From positions 1 through 9,757 of the forward strand of contig JAQVGE010000028.1 in the NCBI GenBank assembly GCA_028696935.1: a stretch of 9,757 nt of DNA, read 5' to 3'. Shown here piece by piece: positions 1-5,312 of the stretch; within the stretch, counting starts at the first letter, position 1, and every line of letters starts with the position of its first letter. The notes beneath the pieces are model-generated. The model was not told where the DNA came from, made no database searches, and saw only the letters and a list, made by a program, of their open reading frames with translations. The translations under genes were made by a program, and so were the position numbers. Source of the stretch: Minisyncoccota bacterium. Its GTDB lineage: Bacteria; Patescibacteria; Paceibacteria; UBA9973.

Positions 1-2
1 CA

Positions 3-149
3 GTAATTACTGTTCTTTATTTCCGCCGAGGTTTTTTTGATTGGAATGGAATTAAAGGATTAGAGTTGAAAATACTTTTTGTTCTAAGCAACCTTATCTG
101 TACTCTTATTATGGGAGGAGTAATAAGTGTTTTGTTTGAAATTTTTTAA
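3..149 (+). CDS. C-terminal fragment of an unidentified membrane protein
   Basis: The open frame enters from the left edge and ends at TAA 147-149, giving the last 48 residues. The other two plus-strand frames close early, at TAA 4-6 and TGA 38-40. The fragment has a basic/aromatic stretch (YFRRGFFDW) and then a hydrophobic segment (roughly LKILFVLSNLICTLIMGG) that should be a final transmembrane helix, ending in SVLFEIF. I do not recognise the family, and 48 residues are too few to assign a function. The stop codon touches the left arm of a terminator hairpin, which supports this as a true gene end. Confidence 0.6.
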   Translation, partial: VITVLYFRRGFFDWNGIKGLELKILFVLSNLICTLIMGGVISVLFEIF

Positions 150-184
150 GACCCAAGCATTTTAGATGTTTGGGTCTTTCTTTT
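149..184 (+). terminator. Intrinsic terminator after the partial membrane protein gene
   Basis: The arms AGACCCAA (149-156) and TTGGGTCT (170-177) are perfectly complementary and are followed by the T-rich run TTCTTTT. The loop can pair a little further (CAT with ATG). The left arm starts on the last base of the upstream stop codon. Confidence 0.8.
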
Positions 185-211
185 GCAAAAAATAGACTAA
201 AGGAGTACAAT
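183..211 (+). promoter_or_regulatory. Predicted promoter of the 90-aa protein gene
   Basis: TTGCAA (183-188), a 17-nt spacer and TACAAT (206-211) resemble a housekeeping sigma-70 promoter (4/6 and 5/6 matches). Transcription would start near 218 and leave an AT-rich leader of about 35 nt with no Shine-Dalgarno sequence. The AGGAG at 201-205 lies inside the promoter, upstream of the predicted start, and cannot act as a ribosome site. Confidence 0.55.
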
Positions 212-252
212 AAACTTAAATAAATTATTTCTAATTTTTAAAAAATTTAATC

Positions 253-525
253 ATGGACGATAAAAGATTGATCATCTTCGGCAAGGGTATTAATGGTTCG
301 ACTTCTTACTCTATCTTTCAGGATAATCCCAGAGTGCCAGTTATTACTGACAAAGATTTAGAAAAAATTTCTAAAGAATTTGTTAGACTTTATCCTGAAT
401 TAGCAAAAAAGATAAAGCGTCACCAAAATGATTTCTCGGCAGAAATACCCGAAGAATTAACTTTACGTCTTGAACCTACAGCAAAAGCAAGCTTTTTGGA
501 AGAAATTTCAAAGAAAATTGTTTAA
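253..525 (+). CDS. Hypothetical 90-aa protein
   Basis: This is a soluble, charged protein with no signal peptide or membrane segment. I do not recognise it. It begins with a short beta-like stretch (KRLIIFGKG), has a serine/threonine-rich turn, and continues with predicted helices rich in Lys and Glu (for example DLEKISKEFVRLYPELAKKI). It has its own predicted promoter (183-211) and a strong terminator (541-567), so it is probably monocistronic. That independent transcription unit and the clean boundaries are the main evidence that it is real. The ATG at 253 is the first in frame and follows the AT-rich leader. No ribosome-binding sequence precedes it, as for most genes in this window. It lies just upstream of the cold-shock gene on the same strand, but a terminator separates them. 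Confidence 0.72.
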   Translation: MDDKRLIIFGKGINGSTSYSIFQDNPRVPVITDKDLEKISKEFVRLYPELAKKIKRHQNDFSAEIPEELTLRLEPTAKASFLEEISKKIV

Positions 526-540
526 AAGAGTGATTAACCA

Positions 541-567
541 GGGTAGCATTAGCTACCCTTTTCTTTT
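541..567 (+). terminator. Intrinsic terminator of the 90-aa protein gene
   Basis: A 7-bp GC-rich stem, GGGTAGC (541-547) with GCTACCC (552-558), has a 4-nt ATTA loop and is followed by TTTTCTTTT. It lies 15 nt after the stop codon. Confidence 0.9.
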
Positions 568-577
568 GTCTCTTAAT

Positions 578-606
578 TAGGCAAAAAGCTATATAAGTGT
601 TACAAT
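578..606 (+). promoter_or_regulatory. Predicted promoter and long leader of the cold-shock gene
   Basis: TAGGCA (578-583), a 17-nt spacer and TACAAT (601-606) form the promoter, with TG at 598-599 giving an extended -10 (TGTTACAAT). A start near 613 leaves a leader of about 81 nt before the ATG at 694. Long leaders are typical of cold-shock mRNAs, where the leader folding senses temperature. I see no strong hairpin here beyond a short GTCGAC palindrome, so a thermosensor role is only inferred. Confidence 0.55.
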
Positions 607-693
607 CTCACTACATACAAAAGACGTTCGTTCGGAATTAGTCGACCTCAAACTTTCATCTAATTTGTAATTATTTTTAAACAATCAAAATCA

Positions 694-891
694 ATGACTG
701 GTACAATCAAAAAACTTACCGACAAAGGTTTCGGGTTTATCACAGGCGAAGGACTTGCGAAGGATTTATTCTTCCATTCCAACTCTCTAGTTGATGTAAC
801 TTACGAAGACCTACGCGAAGGTGATGCTGTTTCTTTCGAAACAGAAGACGGACCTAAAGGATTAAGTGCAGTAAATGTACAACGTGCATAA
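694..891 (+). CDS. Cold-shock domain protein (CspA family)
   Basis: This 65-aa protein is a single cold-shock domain, an OB-fold beta barrel that binds single-stranded RNA or DNA. Family members melt mRNA secondary structure and act as RNA chaperones in the cytoplasm. Both nucleic-acid motifs are visible: KGFGFI (RNP1, residues 11-16) and DLFFHS (RNP2, residues 24-29). The protein opens with MTGTIKKLTDKGFGFI, close to the usual MxGxVKWFNxxKGFGFI start, although the common Trp-Phe pair is replaced by Leu-Thr. The length is normal for the family. The start at 694 is fixed by that N-terminal homology. No Shine-Dalgarno sequence precedes it, and the leader ends in AATCA before the ATG. Transcription is monocistronic, ending in the large palindrome at 904-957. 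Family membership is very secure, but which paralogue it is cannot be told from sequence. Confidence 0.96.
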   Translation: MTGTIKKLTDKGFGFITGEGLAKDLFFHSNSLVDVTYEDLREGDAVSFETEDGPKGLSAVNVQRA

Positions 892-903
892 TTTTTAATT
901 AAA

Positions 904-957
904 TTAGAATCCAACAGAAAAACCGAGTTATAACTCGGTTTTTCTGTTGGATTCTAA
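904..957. terminator. Perfect 54-bp palindrome, bidirectional terminator
   Basis: Two 27-nt arms (904-930 and 931-957) are perfectly complementary with no spacer. The core CCGAGT/ACTCGG hairpin is followed by TTTTT within the arm, giving a classic intrinsic terminator on both strands. It lies 12 nt after the cold-shock stop codon and 7 nt beyond the stop of the convergent 57-aa gene, so it probably serves both. The stem is far longer than termination needs. Confidence 0.85.
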
Positions 958-964
958 AAAATTA

Positions 965-1138
965 TTAAACTTGTAAAAACTGAAATAAGTGGTAAATAAG
1001 AGTTGCTGGCCAAAAAATTGATTTTACAATTCCCCAAAAAATAGCTTCAAAACCACTCGATTGCTGAATAAAATAAATTAGAGAACCAATGACTGCAAAG
1101 GCGTAAAAACCTCCAGTTGAAATATTTTGATTATTCAT
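965..1138 (-). CDS. Small 57-aa membrane protein, CPR-type
   Basis: Minus-strand translation from the ATG at 1138 gives 57 residues beginning MNNQNISTGGFYAFAVIGSL. There is an N-terminal polar stretch, then a first hydrophobic segment (residues 11-25, GFYAFAVIGSLIYFI). A short linker follows, and then a second hydrophobic, Trp-rich segment (33-49, with FWGIVKSIFWPATLIY). The GGFYAFAVIGS start and the FWPAxLxY end recall a small protein I associate with many Parcubacteria genomes, whose function is unknown to me. The start choice is supported by an extended -10 element (TGGTATAAT) ending 7 nt upstream, which would give a leaderless mRNA. Another ATG two codons upstream (1144) would lie too close to that -10. 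The gene lies downstream of the anti-sigma gene on the same strand (63-nt gap with no clear terminator), so some transcription could also arrive from there. Confidence 0.82.
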   Translation of the reverse strand: MNNQNISTGGFYAFAVIGSLIYFIQQSSGFEAIFWGIVKSIFWPATLIYHLFQFLQV

Positions 1139-1145
1139 AAACATA

Positions 1146-1154
1146 ATTATACCA
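1146..1154 (-). promoter_or_regulatory. Extended -10 promoter of the 57-aa protein gene
   Basis: The minus strand reads TGGTATAAT, a perfect extended -10 (TGnTATAAT). No good -35 is seen, which extended -10 promoters do not need. Only 7 nt separate it from the ATG at 1138, so transcription should start at 1138-1139, making the mRNA leaderless. Confidence 0.65.
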
Positions 1155-1201
1155 AAAAGGAATTAAGAACGCGAGATAAATTATTTATTCTTATTTAATT
1201 T

Positions 1202-2350
1202 TTACCTTATTTTTAGGTCTGAGTTTAGAAAGAGGTTAATTTCTCTAAGAGAATCTTCCGATTCCATTAATCTCAAATAGGCTTCTTCTTTTTCTCCTTC
1301 ATCTTCTTTATTTTCTGCTTCTTCTAATGAAGATTTGGCCTTATTTAAGGTCTCAAAGATATCATCTTCAGACACTTCCCCTTCTTCCTCTTCTTGTTCA
1401 GATAAAACGGAATCTATCTCTTTGTTAAATTCTTCAATTAAGTATTCAACCGATTCTTTTTTCTTCCTGTACTTAGATTCTTTATCTTCATCATATTCTA
1501 TTTCATTTTTTTCTTTATTTTTTTCTCTTTCCTTTCTAATTATATTTTCTTTTACTTTATTAGCATTAAGACGAGCAGTCTCCGAAATCCTAAAAAGATT
1601 AATTTCTTCTTTTTTATCATTATCCTCATCTTCTTCTTCCTTATTTTCATCTTTTTCTATCTTCTCTGTTTCTTTATTTTTATCATCGTTTTTGAATTCC
1701 TCTATCTTATTTTCAACTTCAATTAAAATTTCTTCTTCTAAAACATCTTTTTTTCCAATATTTTTTGATTTAGCAATCTTGTCTAAAATTCTGGCATGAA
1801 CGTTCATTTCTGCCCTAAAATTAGCGGCAATTTCTTCTATTCTTTCTTCTGATTCTACTTTACTTGCTTTATCAATTGCCTTATGGAATGAATCAGTATG
1901 TTCCAATAAAAGATTGTTCAGTTTATCCTCCTTTTCTCTGTCTAGTTTATCCTGTCTAGCCAACACTTCAGCCTCAGAAAGACGCAAAGAAGCTAGATTG
2001 CTTTGATAGGTTGCTTTCGACTCCTGTTTAAATTTAAAAGCTCCTCCGAGTGGCTCTAAAACATTAACCTTAATTGGATAGAGAATATCATCGGGCAAAC
2101 TATCCTGAGAAGCAAAAGCAACCGCCCCACCCGTAAAAACAACTATCAAGGGTATGATAAGATAAAAAGCCATCCCCTGAAGACTCTTTGAATTTATGAA
2201 AGAAAAATAAGACACCCAAGGGCTTTTAGTTAACCCCTGTCTTTCAACTGGTGTATTTATGATTTTATTGAAAATTCGTACTCTTTCATCTTCTGTCATT
2301 TTTATTTTGCGAATCTCTTTTATTCCTAATTGTATTTTTTTATTTTTCAT
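1202..2350 (-). CDS. Membrane anti-sigma factor, DUF5667-like, with charged coiled-coil outer domain
   Basis: This 382-aa protein has one transmembrane helix (about residues 60-80, MAFYLIIPLIVVFTGGAVAF). A basic cytoplasmic region of about 58 residues precedes it and could bind the sigma factor. After the helix comes a conserved-looking segment, DSLPDDILYPIKVNVLEPL (83-101), of the LPxDxLYPxK type found in DUF5667 proteins, then helical sequence to about residue 200. From there to the C terminus the protein is dominated by Glu, Lys and Asp (runs such as KEEEDEDNDKKEE), suggesting extended or coiled-coil structure outside the cell. The role is inferred from the gene pair: it starts inside the end of the sigma gene with an 11-bp overlap (2340-2350), the usual translationally coupled arrangement of ECF sigma and anti-sigma genes. 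It likely holds the sigma factor at the membrane until an envelope signal releases it. No zinc-binding HxxxCxxC motif is present in the cytoplasmic part. Confidence 0.8.
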   Translation of the reverse strand: MKNKKIQLGIKEIRKIKMTEDERVRIFNKIINTPVERQGLTKSPWVSYFSFINSKSLQGMAFYLIIPLIVVFTGGAVAFASQDSLPDDILYPIKVNVLEPLGGAFKFKQESKATYQSNLASLRLSEAEVLARQDKLDREKEDKLNNLLLEHTDSFHKAIDKASKVESEERIEEIAANFRAEMNVHARILDKIAKSKNIGKKDVLEEEILIEVENKIEEFKNDDKNKETEKIEKDENKEEEDEDNDKKEEINLFRISETARLNANKVKENIIRKEREKNKEKNEIEYDEDKESKYRKKKESVEYLIEEFNKEIDSVLSEQEEEEGEVSEDDIFETLNKAKSSLEEAENKEDEGEKEEAYLRLMESEDSLREINLFLNSDLKIR

Positions 2351-2885
2351 TTTCTTTATTTATATAATAACCTGTATTTTTTCTTAACTCTAAAAGCCCT
2401 CTATTTATTCTAACTGAAATAACATTGCTTGAAAGCCCTAATATCTCCCCTATTTCAGGTGGAGATAAATCTTCTACAAATCGCAGGTAAACAGCTTCAC
2501 GATAGGAAGAAGAAATTTTTTTTATATTATCAATCAAATATCGACCCTCTGCTTCAAGAAAAGTATTTCCAAACGAAGTTTTTTCATCCATAATCTCAAA
2601 TTCTCCTTCATCTTCTTCGTTTCCAAAAGAAAGATTATCAATGGATAAACTTTTTTTCTTTCGATACCAATCGATAATTAATCGGCGGGCAACTGTAAAA
2701 ATAAAAGCTCTATTATTTTTAATCTTTTCGCCACTTGACATGGTTTGCCATAATCGTAAAAAAGTTTCTTGAGTTAAATCTAGGGCTTGTTCACGATTAG
2801 AAACTCGAATTAAACAAAAGCGGAAAACTGCATCCGATTGATCTTGATATATAGATTCAAATTGGTTTTTTAAATTATCTTTCAT
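2340..2885 (-). CDS. ECF-type RNA polymerase sigma factor (sigma-70 family)
   Basis: This 181-aa protein has the two-domain ECF layout. Sigma region 2 spans about residues 10-77, with the core-binding motif DLTQETFLRLW (36-46) and the -10-recognition part ending in ARRLIIDWYRKKK. An acidic linker (about 85-105) follows. Sigma region 4 covers about 119-169, with the helix-turn-helix SPPEIGEILGLSSNVISVRINRG that reads the -35 element. Regions 1.1 and 3 are absent, as expected for the class. The ATG at 2885 is preceded by the ECF-like -10 element CGTC, whose last base is 7 nt upstream, so the mRNA from that promoter would be leaderless. The gene overlaps the anti-sigma gene by 11 bp and is divergent from the secreted PKD/FN3 gene. 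Likely autoregulated (see the promoter entries). The ECF assignment is firm, but the subgroup and the signal are unknown. Confidence 0.94.
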   Translation of the reverse strand: MKDNLKNQFESIYQDQSDAVFRFCLIRVSNREQALDLTQETFLRLWQTMSSGEKIKNNRAFIFTVARRLIIDWYRKKKSLSIDNLSFGNEEDEGEFEIMDEKTSFGNTFLEAEGRYLIDNIKKISSSYREAVYLRFVEDLSPPEIGEILGLSSNVISVRINRGLLELRKNTGYYINKENEK

Positions 2886-2890
2886 ATCTT

Positions 2891-2918
2891 AAGACGTACA
2901 AAACACCCTTTTCTTACA
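2891..2918 (-). promoter_or_regulatory. Predicted ECF promoter of the sigma/anti-sigma operon (proximal)
   Basis: On the minus strand, TGTAAGA (2918-2912), a 15-nt spacer and CGTCTT (2896-2891) form a -35/-10 pair of ECF type; many ECF sigmas use CGTC at -10. The same 9-mer ATGTAAGAA and GTWCGTCT recur at the divergent gene (2998-3026). Transcription would start at about 2885-2886, at the ATG. Confidence 0.6.
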
Positions 2919-2931
2919 TCCTGCTTTTAAT

Positions 2932-2959
2932 AAGACGTATAAAATACATAAATATTACT
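2932..2959 (-). promoter_or_regulatory. Second, weaker ECF-like promoter copy upstream of the sigma gene (distal)
   Basis: On the minus strand, AGTAATA (2959-2953, 5/7 to TGTAAGA), a 15-nt spacer and CGTCTT (2937-2932) repeat the spacing of the proximal site. The segments 2890-2905 and 2931-2946 match at 14 of 16 bases (TAAGACGTAYAAAAYA), 41 bp apart. This copy would give a leader of about 40 nt. Confidence 0.35.
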
Positions 2960-2997
2960 TATATCTTTAAAATACAATAAAAATTGTGACATGTCTA

Positions 2998-3026
2998 TGT
3001 AAGAAGGTTATCCTCTTGTTCGTCTA
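2998..3026 (+). promoter_or_regulatory. Predicted ECF promoter of the secreted PKD/FN3 gene
   Basis: TGTAAGA (2998-3004), a 16-nt spacer and CGTCTA (3021-3026) match the element in front of the divergent sigma gene. Transcription would start near 3032 and leave an AT-rich leader of about 85 nt before the ATG at 3118, with no Shine-Dalgarno sequence. No convincing housekeeping promoter was found in this gap. Confidence 0.58.
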
Positions 3027-3117
3027 CCTAAACAGGACGCTTGAACATTGTTTATGTTTAACCTCCTTAAATTTATTATTAATTAATATTATTAACTTAA
3101 TCTTATTATTATTTATT

Positions 3118-4587
3118 ATGAAAAAACACAAAAATTTATTAATAGCTAGTTTATTTTTATTGGCTTTTATAGTTTCAATTCCAACAACGACTTTTGCTAA
3201 AAACGATGACAACAATAATCGTTTTAAAAACAAAGTCAAAGTTGAACAATCTACAGAAGTTAATTTTAAAAACAGCTTACACTTTAGAAATAATTATAAT
3301 GCTTTTGTAAAAAGAACCTCTAATTTATTTGATTGGTTCCAAAGAAAAATAGTAAACGCTAAAGAAAAAATAGAAACAGAAATTAACAGGGCACCTATTA
3401 TCTCTTCAATTTCAGCTCCAACAGTCCTTAAGGTTGGCGAAAAAGGAGAATGGAAAATAAAAGCTTACGACCCAGAAAATAGTAATTTAACCTATGAGGT
3501 TAGATGGGGTGACGAAAAAGAGCTTCAAGCATTAGAAACAAAAAGATTATCCACCGAAGTTCAAACCGGAACTTTTACCCATATATACTACGAAGAAGGT
3601 AAATATAAAGTAAAATTTATAGTAACAGATGAAGCTGGTATTAAAAATGTCTCTACCGTTACTGTTAGAGTTGTTGAGGAAGACAACGAAGATGAAGACA
3701 GAGCCCCTATTATTAGTAGAGTCAAATCAACAGAAATAAGCCAGACAGCGGCTTTAATCAAATGGAAAACAGATATAAAAGCAAATAGTTATATTTGGTA
3801 TGGGACCAATCCTGACTTAGATTTATCAAAGGACCCAATAATTAAAGATAGCAAAAACAAGACTGAGCATAATTTCAAACTACAGAATCTAAACCCAAAT
3901 ACAAAGTATTATTTTGTTGTCGGTTCCTCAAATGATGGAGAATTAACAACTTCTAATGAAAGGTCCTTCACAACTAAAGAATTAGAAAATAGTAGTACAC
4001 CAGTAATTAAAAGCATAACGGGAGATAAAGATATATTGGTTGGAGAAACTACAACTATCACCATAAAATCTTACGATCCGAAGAACGAGAATTTAACCTA
4101 TGGTGTTGATTGGGGTGACACAAGCATCCTTTCTAACGTCCTTCAAAAAACAAGTCCTGTTTTTGTTCAAACCTCAACAATGAGTCATGCTTATACAGAA
4201 GCTGGAACATATACGGCGACCTTTACTATTAGAAATGAAAGTGGAAAAGAAACATCTTCTTCTATAAAAATTGAAGTTAAAGAAAAAGAAGATACAACAG
4301 CTCCTGTCATTAGTAAAATAGAAAAGAGAATAAATGATAGTGGAGTTCAAATCTCATGGGAAACAAACGAAGAATCAACTAGTTCTATCTTTTATGGAAC
4401 AGAAGAATCAATTGATATTGATTCAACAAATACAGCAAAAATAGAAGATAAAACATTAAAGACAGATCACTCACTTAGTATTTCAGGGTTAGCATCTGAC
4501 ACTCTCTATCACTTTATTATAAAGTCAGTCGATGCTTCCAACAATGTAGCCTTATCTAGTGAGTCTACATTCGTAACAAACAACTAG
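3118..4587 (+). CDS. Secreted protein with PKD-FN3-PKD-FN3 domains
   Basis: From the ATG at 3118 this is a 489-aa protein with a signal peptide: MKKHK, then a hydrophobic core to about residue 20, then TTTFA before a likely cleavage near residue 27. A basic, Asn/Lys-rich spacer runs to about 90. Four beta-sandwich domains follow. PKD-like domains lie at about 92-187 and 294-388; both have a WGD motif and an H-x-Y...G-x-Y strand (HIYYEEGKY, HAYTEAGTY). Fibronectin-III-like domains lie at about 196-287 and 395-488, with SYIWYGT and SSIFYGT strands. The pattern is one two-domain module duplicated. There is no C-terminal membrane helix, LPXTG motif or catalytic domain, so it is probably secreted or loosely surface-bound and may act in adhesion or wall binding. 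The frame is open back to 2986, but that extension covers the predicted ECF promoter and lacks the signal-peptide start. The divergent sigma factor is its likely regulator. Confidence 0.85.
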   Translation: MKKHKNLLIASLFLLAFIVSIPTTTFAKNDDNNNRFKNKVKVEQSTEVNFKNSLHFRNNYNAFVKRTSNLFDWFQRKIVNAKEKIETEINRAPIISSISAPTVLKVGEKGEWKIKAYDPENSNLTYEVRWGDEKELQALETKRLSTEVQTGTFTHIYYEEGKYKVKFIVTDEAGIKNVSTVTVRVVEEDNEDEDRAPIISRVKSTEISQTAALIKWKTDIKANSYIWYGTNPDLDLSKDPIIKDSKNKTEHNFKLQNLNPNTKYYFVVGSSNDGELTTSNERSFTTKELENSSTPVIKSITGDKDILVGETTTITIKSYDPKNENLTYGVDWGDTSILSNVLQKTSPVFVQTSTMSHAYTEAGTYTATFTIRNESGKETSSSIKIEVKEKEDTTAPVISKIEKRINDSGVQISWETNEESTSSIFYGTEESIDIDSTNTAKIEDKTLKTDHSLSISGLASDTLYHFIIKSVDASNNVALSSESTFVTNN

Positions 4588-4617
4588 AGTTATAAGAAAA
4601 AACATAACCGATACAAT

Positions 4618-4657
4618 AAAAACCACTTATTATTTTATAAAAATATAAGTGGTTTTT
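4618..4657 (+). terminator. Intrinsic terminator of the secreted-protein gene
   Basis: The arms at 4618-4630 (AAAAACCACTTAT) and 4645-4657 (ATAAGTGGTTTTT) form a 13-bp stem with a 14-nt AT-rich loop, followed by ATTTATT. It starts 30 nt after the stop codon. The A/T symmetry means it could also act on the opposite strand. Confidence 0.8.
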
Positions 4658-4690
4658 ATTTATTAAGTATTAATCAAAATTGTTCAAACT

Positions 4691-4721
4691 TAAAAATAAA
4701 AGACCGTGGAATCCACGGTCT
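4691..4721 (-). terminator. Intrinsic terminator of the 112-aa gene
   Basis: A 10-bp perfect inverted repeat, AGACCGTGGA (4701-4710) with TCCACGGTCT (4712-4721), is followed on the minus strand by TTTATTTTTA (4700-4691). Its first base is the last base of the TGA stop codon of the minus-strand gene. Confidence 0.85.
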
Positions 4722-5059
4722 CATATTCTTTCTCTCATTTTTTTTAAAGGCTTAAAATAAAATCTTTTTATCGGGACCACCTCTCCTGTATCTTCATCAA
4801 TAAAATCCTCTACAACTTTTTTTAATTTAAAACCTGCATCCTCGAGTTCATCTATATAATCATAAATAGATTTTTTCTCGGAGTAAAACTTAGCTGGATA
4901 AATCGAGTAAATAATTTTATCTTTAGACTTTCTTTTAACATATCTAAAAACTCTTACCGCAAAAGACAGACCGTAGATTACCCTGATTAAGTTAAGGTCA
5001 AGGCCATACTTATTAGCCTCATCTAAAATCGCTTGATTTTTCTGACTTATTTTTCTCAT
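4721..5059 (-). CDS. Hypothetical 112-aa protein
   Basis: I do not recognise this protein. It is basic, soluble and lacks a signal peptide. The N-terminal half is helical (KNQAILDEANKYGLDLNLIRVIYGLSFAVRVFRYVKRKSKDK). A middle stretch with IIYSIYPAKFYSEKKSIYDYIDELEDAGFKLKKV looks like alternating strand and helix. The C terminus carries an acidic turn (DEDTGEVVPIKRFYF) and a basic tail. The mix of basic helices and small size would suit a nucleic-acid-binding or regulatory protein, but that is speculation. Support for the gene comes from its strong terminator directly at the stop codon and from an unusual hairpin leader ending 5 nt before the ATG. It uses TGA as stop. The upstream neighbour on the same strand is tRNA-Gln, 137 nt away, and co-transcription cannot be excluded. 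Confidence 0.7.
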   Translation of the reverse strand: MRKISQKNQAILDEANKYGLDLNLIRVIYGLSFAVRVFRYVKRKSKDKIIYSIYPAKFYSEKKSIYDYIDELEDAGFKLKKVVEDFIDEDTGEVVPIKRFYFKPLKKMRERI

Positions 5060-5064
5060 TTTTC

Positions 5065-5123
5065 ATAATTTATAAGGTTATCTCTATTTTCAGATTAAGA
5101 ACAGAGACAACCTTACAAATTAT
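5065..5123 (-). promoter_or_regulatory. Long hairpin in the leader of the 112-aa gene
   Basis: Arms of 21 nt (5065-5085 and 5103-5123) with a 17-nt loop pair at 19 of 21 positions. The two exceptions are A/C on the plus strand, which become G-U wobbles in the minus-strand RNA, so the stem is complete only in that transcript. No T-run follows, so it is not a terminator. It ends 5 nt before the ATG at 5059. A TATATT at 5131-5136 (minus) could be a -10 that starts transcription near 5124, at the foot of the hairpin, but its -35 is poor. Confidence 0.55.
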
Positions 5124-5196
5124 CCAACCAAATATAAAAGAACTCTACTTTAGTAGATAATCACAAAAAGACGCTTTTGTCAAGATTAGAATTGGG

Positions 5197-5267
5197 CTGC
5201 CAGACTTGGACTCGAACCAAGATAACATCCTCCAGAGGGATGTGTCCTACCATTAGACGATCTGGCA
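5197..5267 (-). tRNA. tRNA-Gln (anticodon CTG)
   Basis: A 71-nt cloverleaf folds cleanly on the minus strand. The acceptor stem is TGCCAGA/TCTGGCA (7 bp), the D arm is GTCT-AATGGTA-GGAC and the anticodon stem is CATCC/GGATG. The loop CTCTGGA places CTG at positions 34-36, reading CAG glutamine codons. The T arm is CTTGG-TTCGAGT-CCAAG. The discriminator base is G, as expected for tRNA-Gln. The next bases are CCC, so the 3' CCA is not encoded and must be added after transcription. Confidence 0.95.
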
Positions 5268-5284
5268 ATATGTTTTACTTCATC

Positions 5285-5312
5285 ATAATACCACAAAAAG
5301 ACAAAAATACAA
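5285..5312 (-). promoter_or_regulatory. Predicted promoter of tRNA-Gln
   Basis: On the minus strand, TTGTAT (5312-5307), a 16-nt spacer and TATTAT (5290-5285) form the promoter, with an extended -10 (TGGTATTAT). The start would lie about 10 nt upstream of the mature tRNA 5' end at 5267. Its -35 abuts the -35 of the divergent LOG-gene promoter. Confidence 0.5.

Noticed and set aside
1335..1799. Plus-strand frame of 154 residues, Ser/Phe-rich
   Set aside because: It is the antisense of the Glu/Lys-rich part of the anti-sigma gene; the low-complexity composition explains the absence of stops.
3041..3069. Minus-strand AAGGAGG (plus CCTCCTT at 3063-3069) followed by a six-residue frame, or an anti-Shine-Dalgarno mimic in the plus-strand leader
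   Set aside because: The ATG is 13 nt away, too far for a normal site, and the peptide is only six codons. A mimic role cannot be supported from one occurrence.
2986..3117. N-terminal extension of the secreted protein from ATG 2986
   Set aside because: It overlaps the predicted ECF promoter, and the real signal peptide begins at 3118.
3024..3239. Minus-strand frame of 71 residues
   Set aside because: It covers the leader and signal-peptide codons of the secreted-protein gene in antisense, with AT-rich composition and no supporting start signals.
5166..5183. Weak hairpin (ACAAAAG/CTTTTGT with a bulge) downstream of tRNA-Gln as a terminator, and TTGACA at 5178-5183 (minus) as a -35
   Set aside because: The stem is AT-rich and poor, and no good -10 lies 16-18 nt from the TTGACA.
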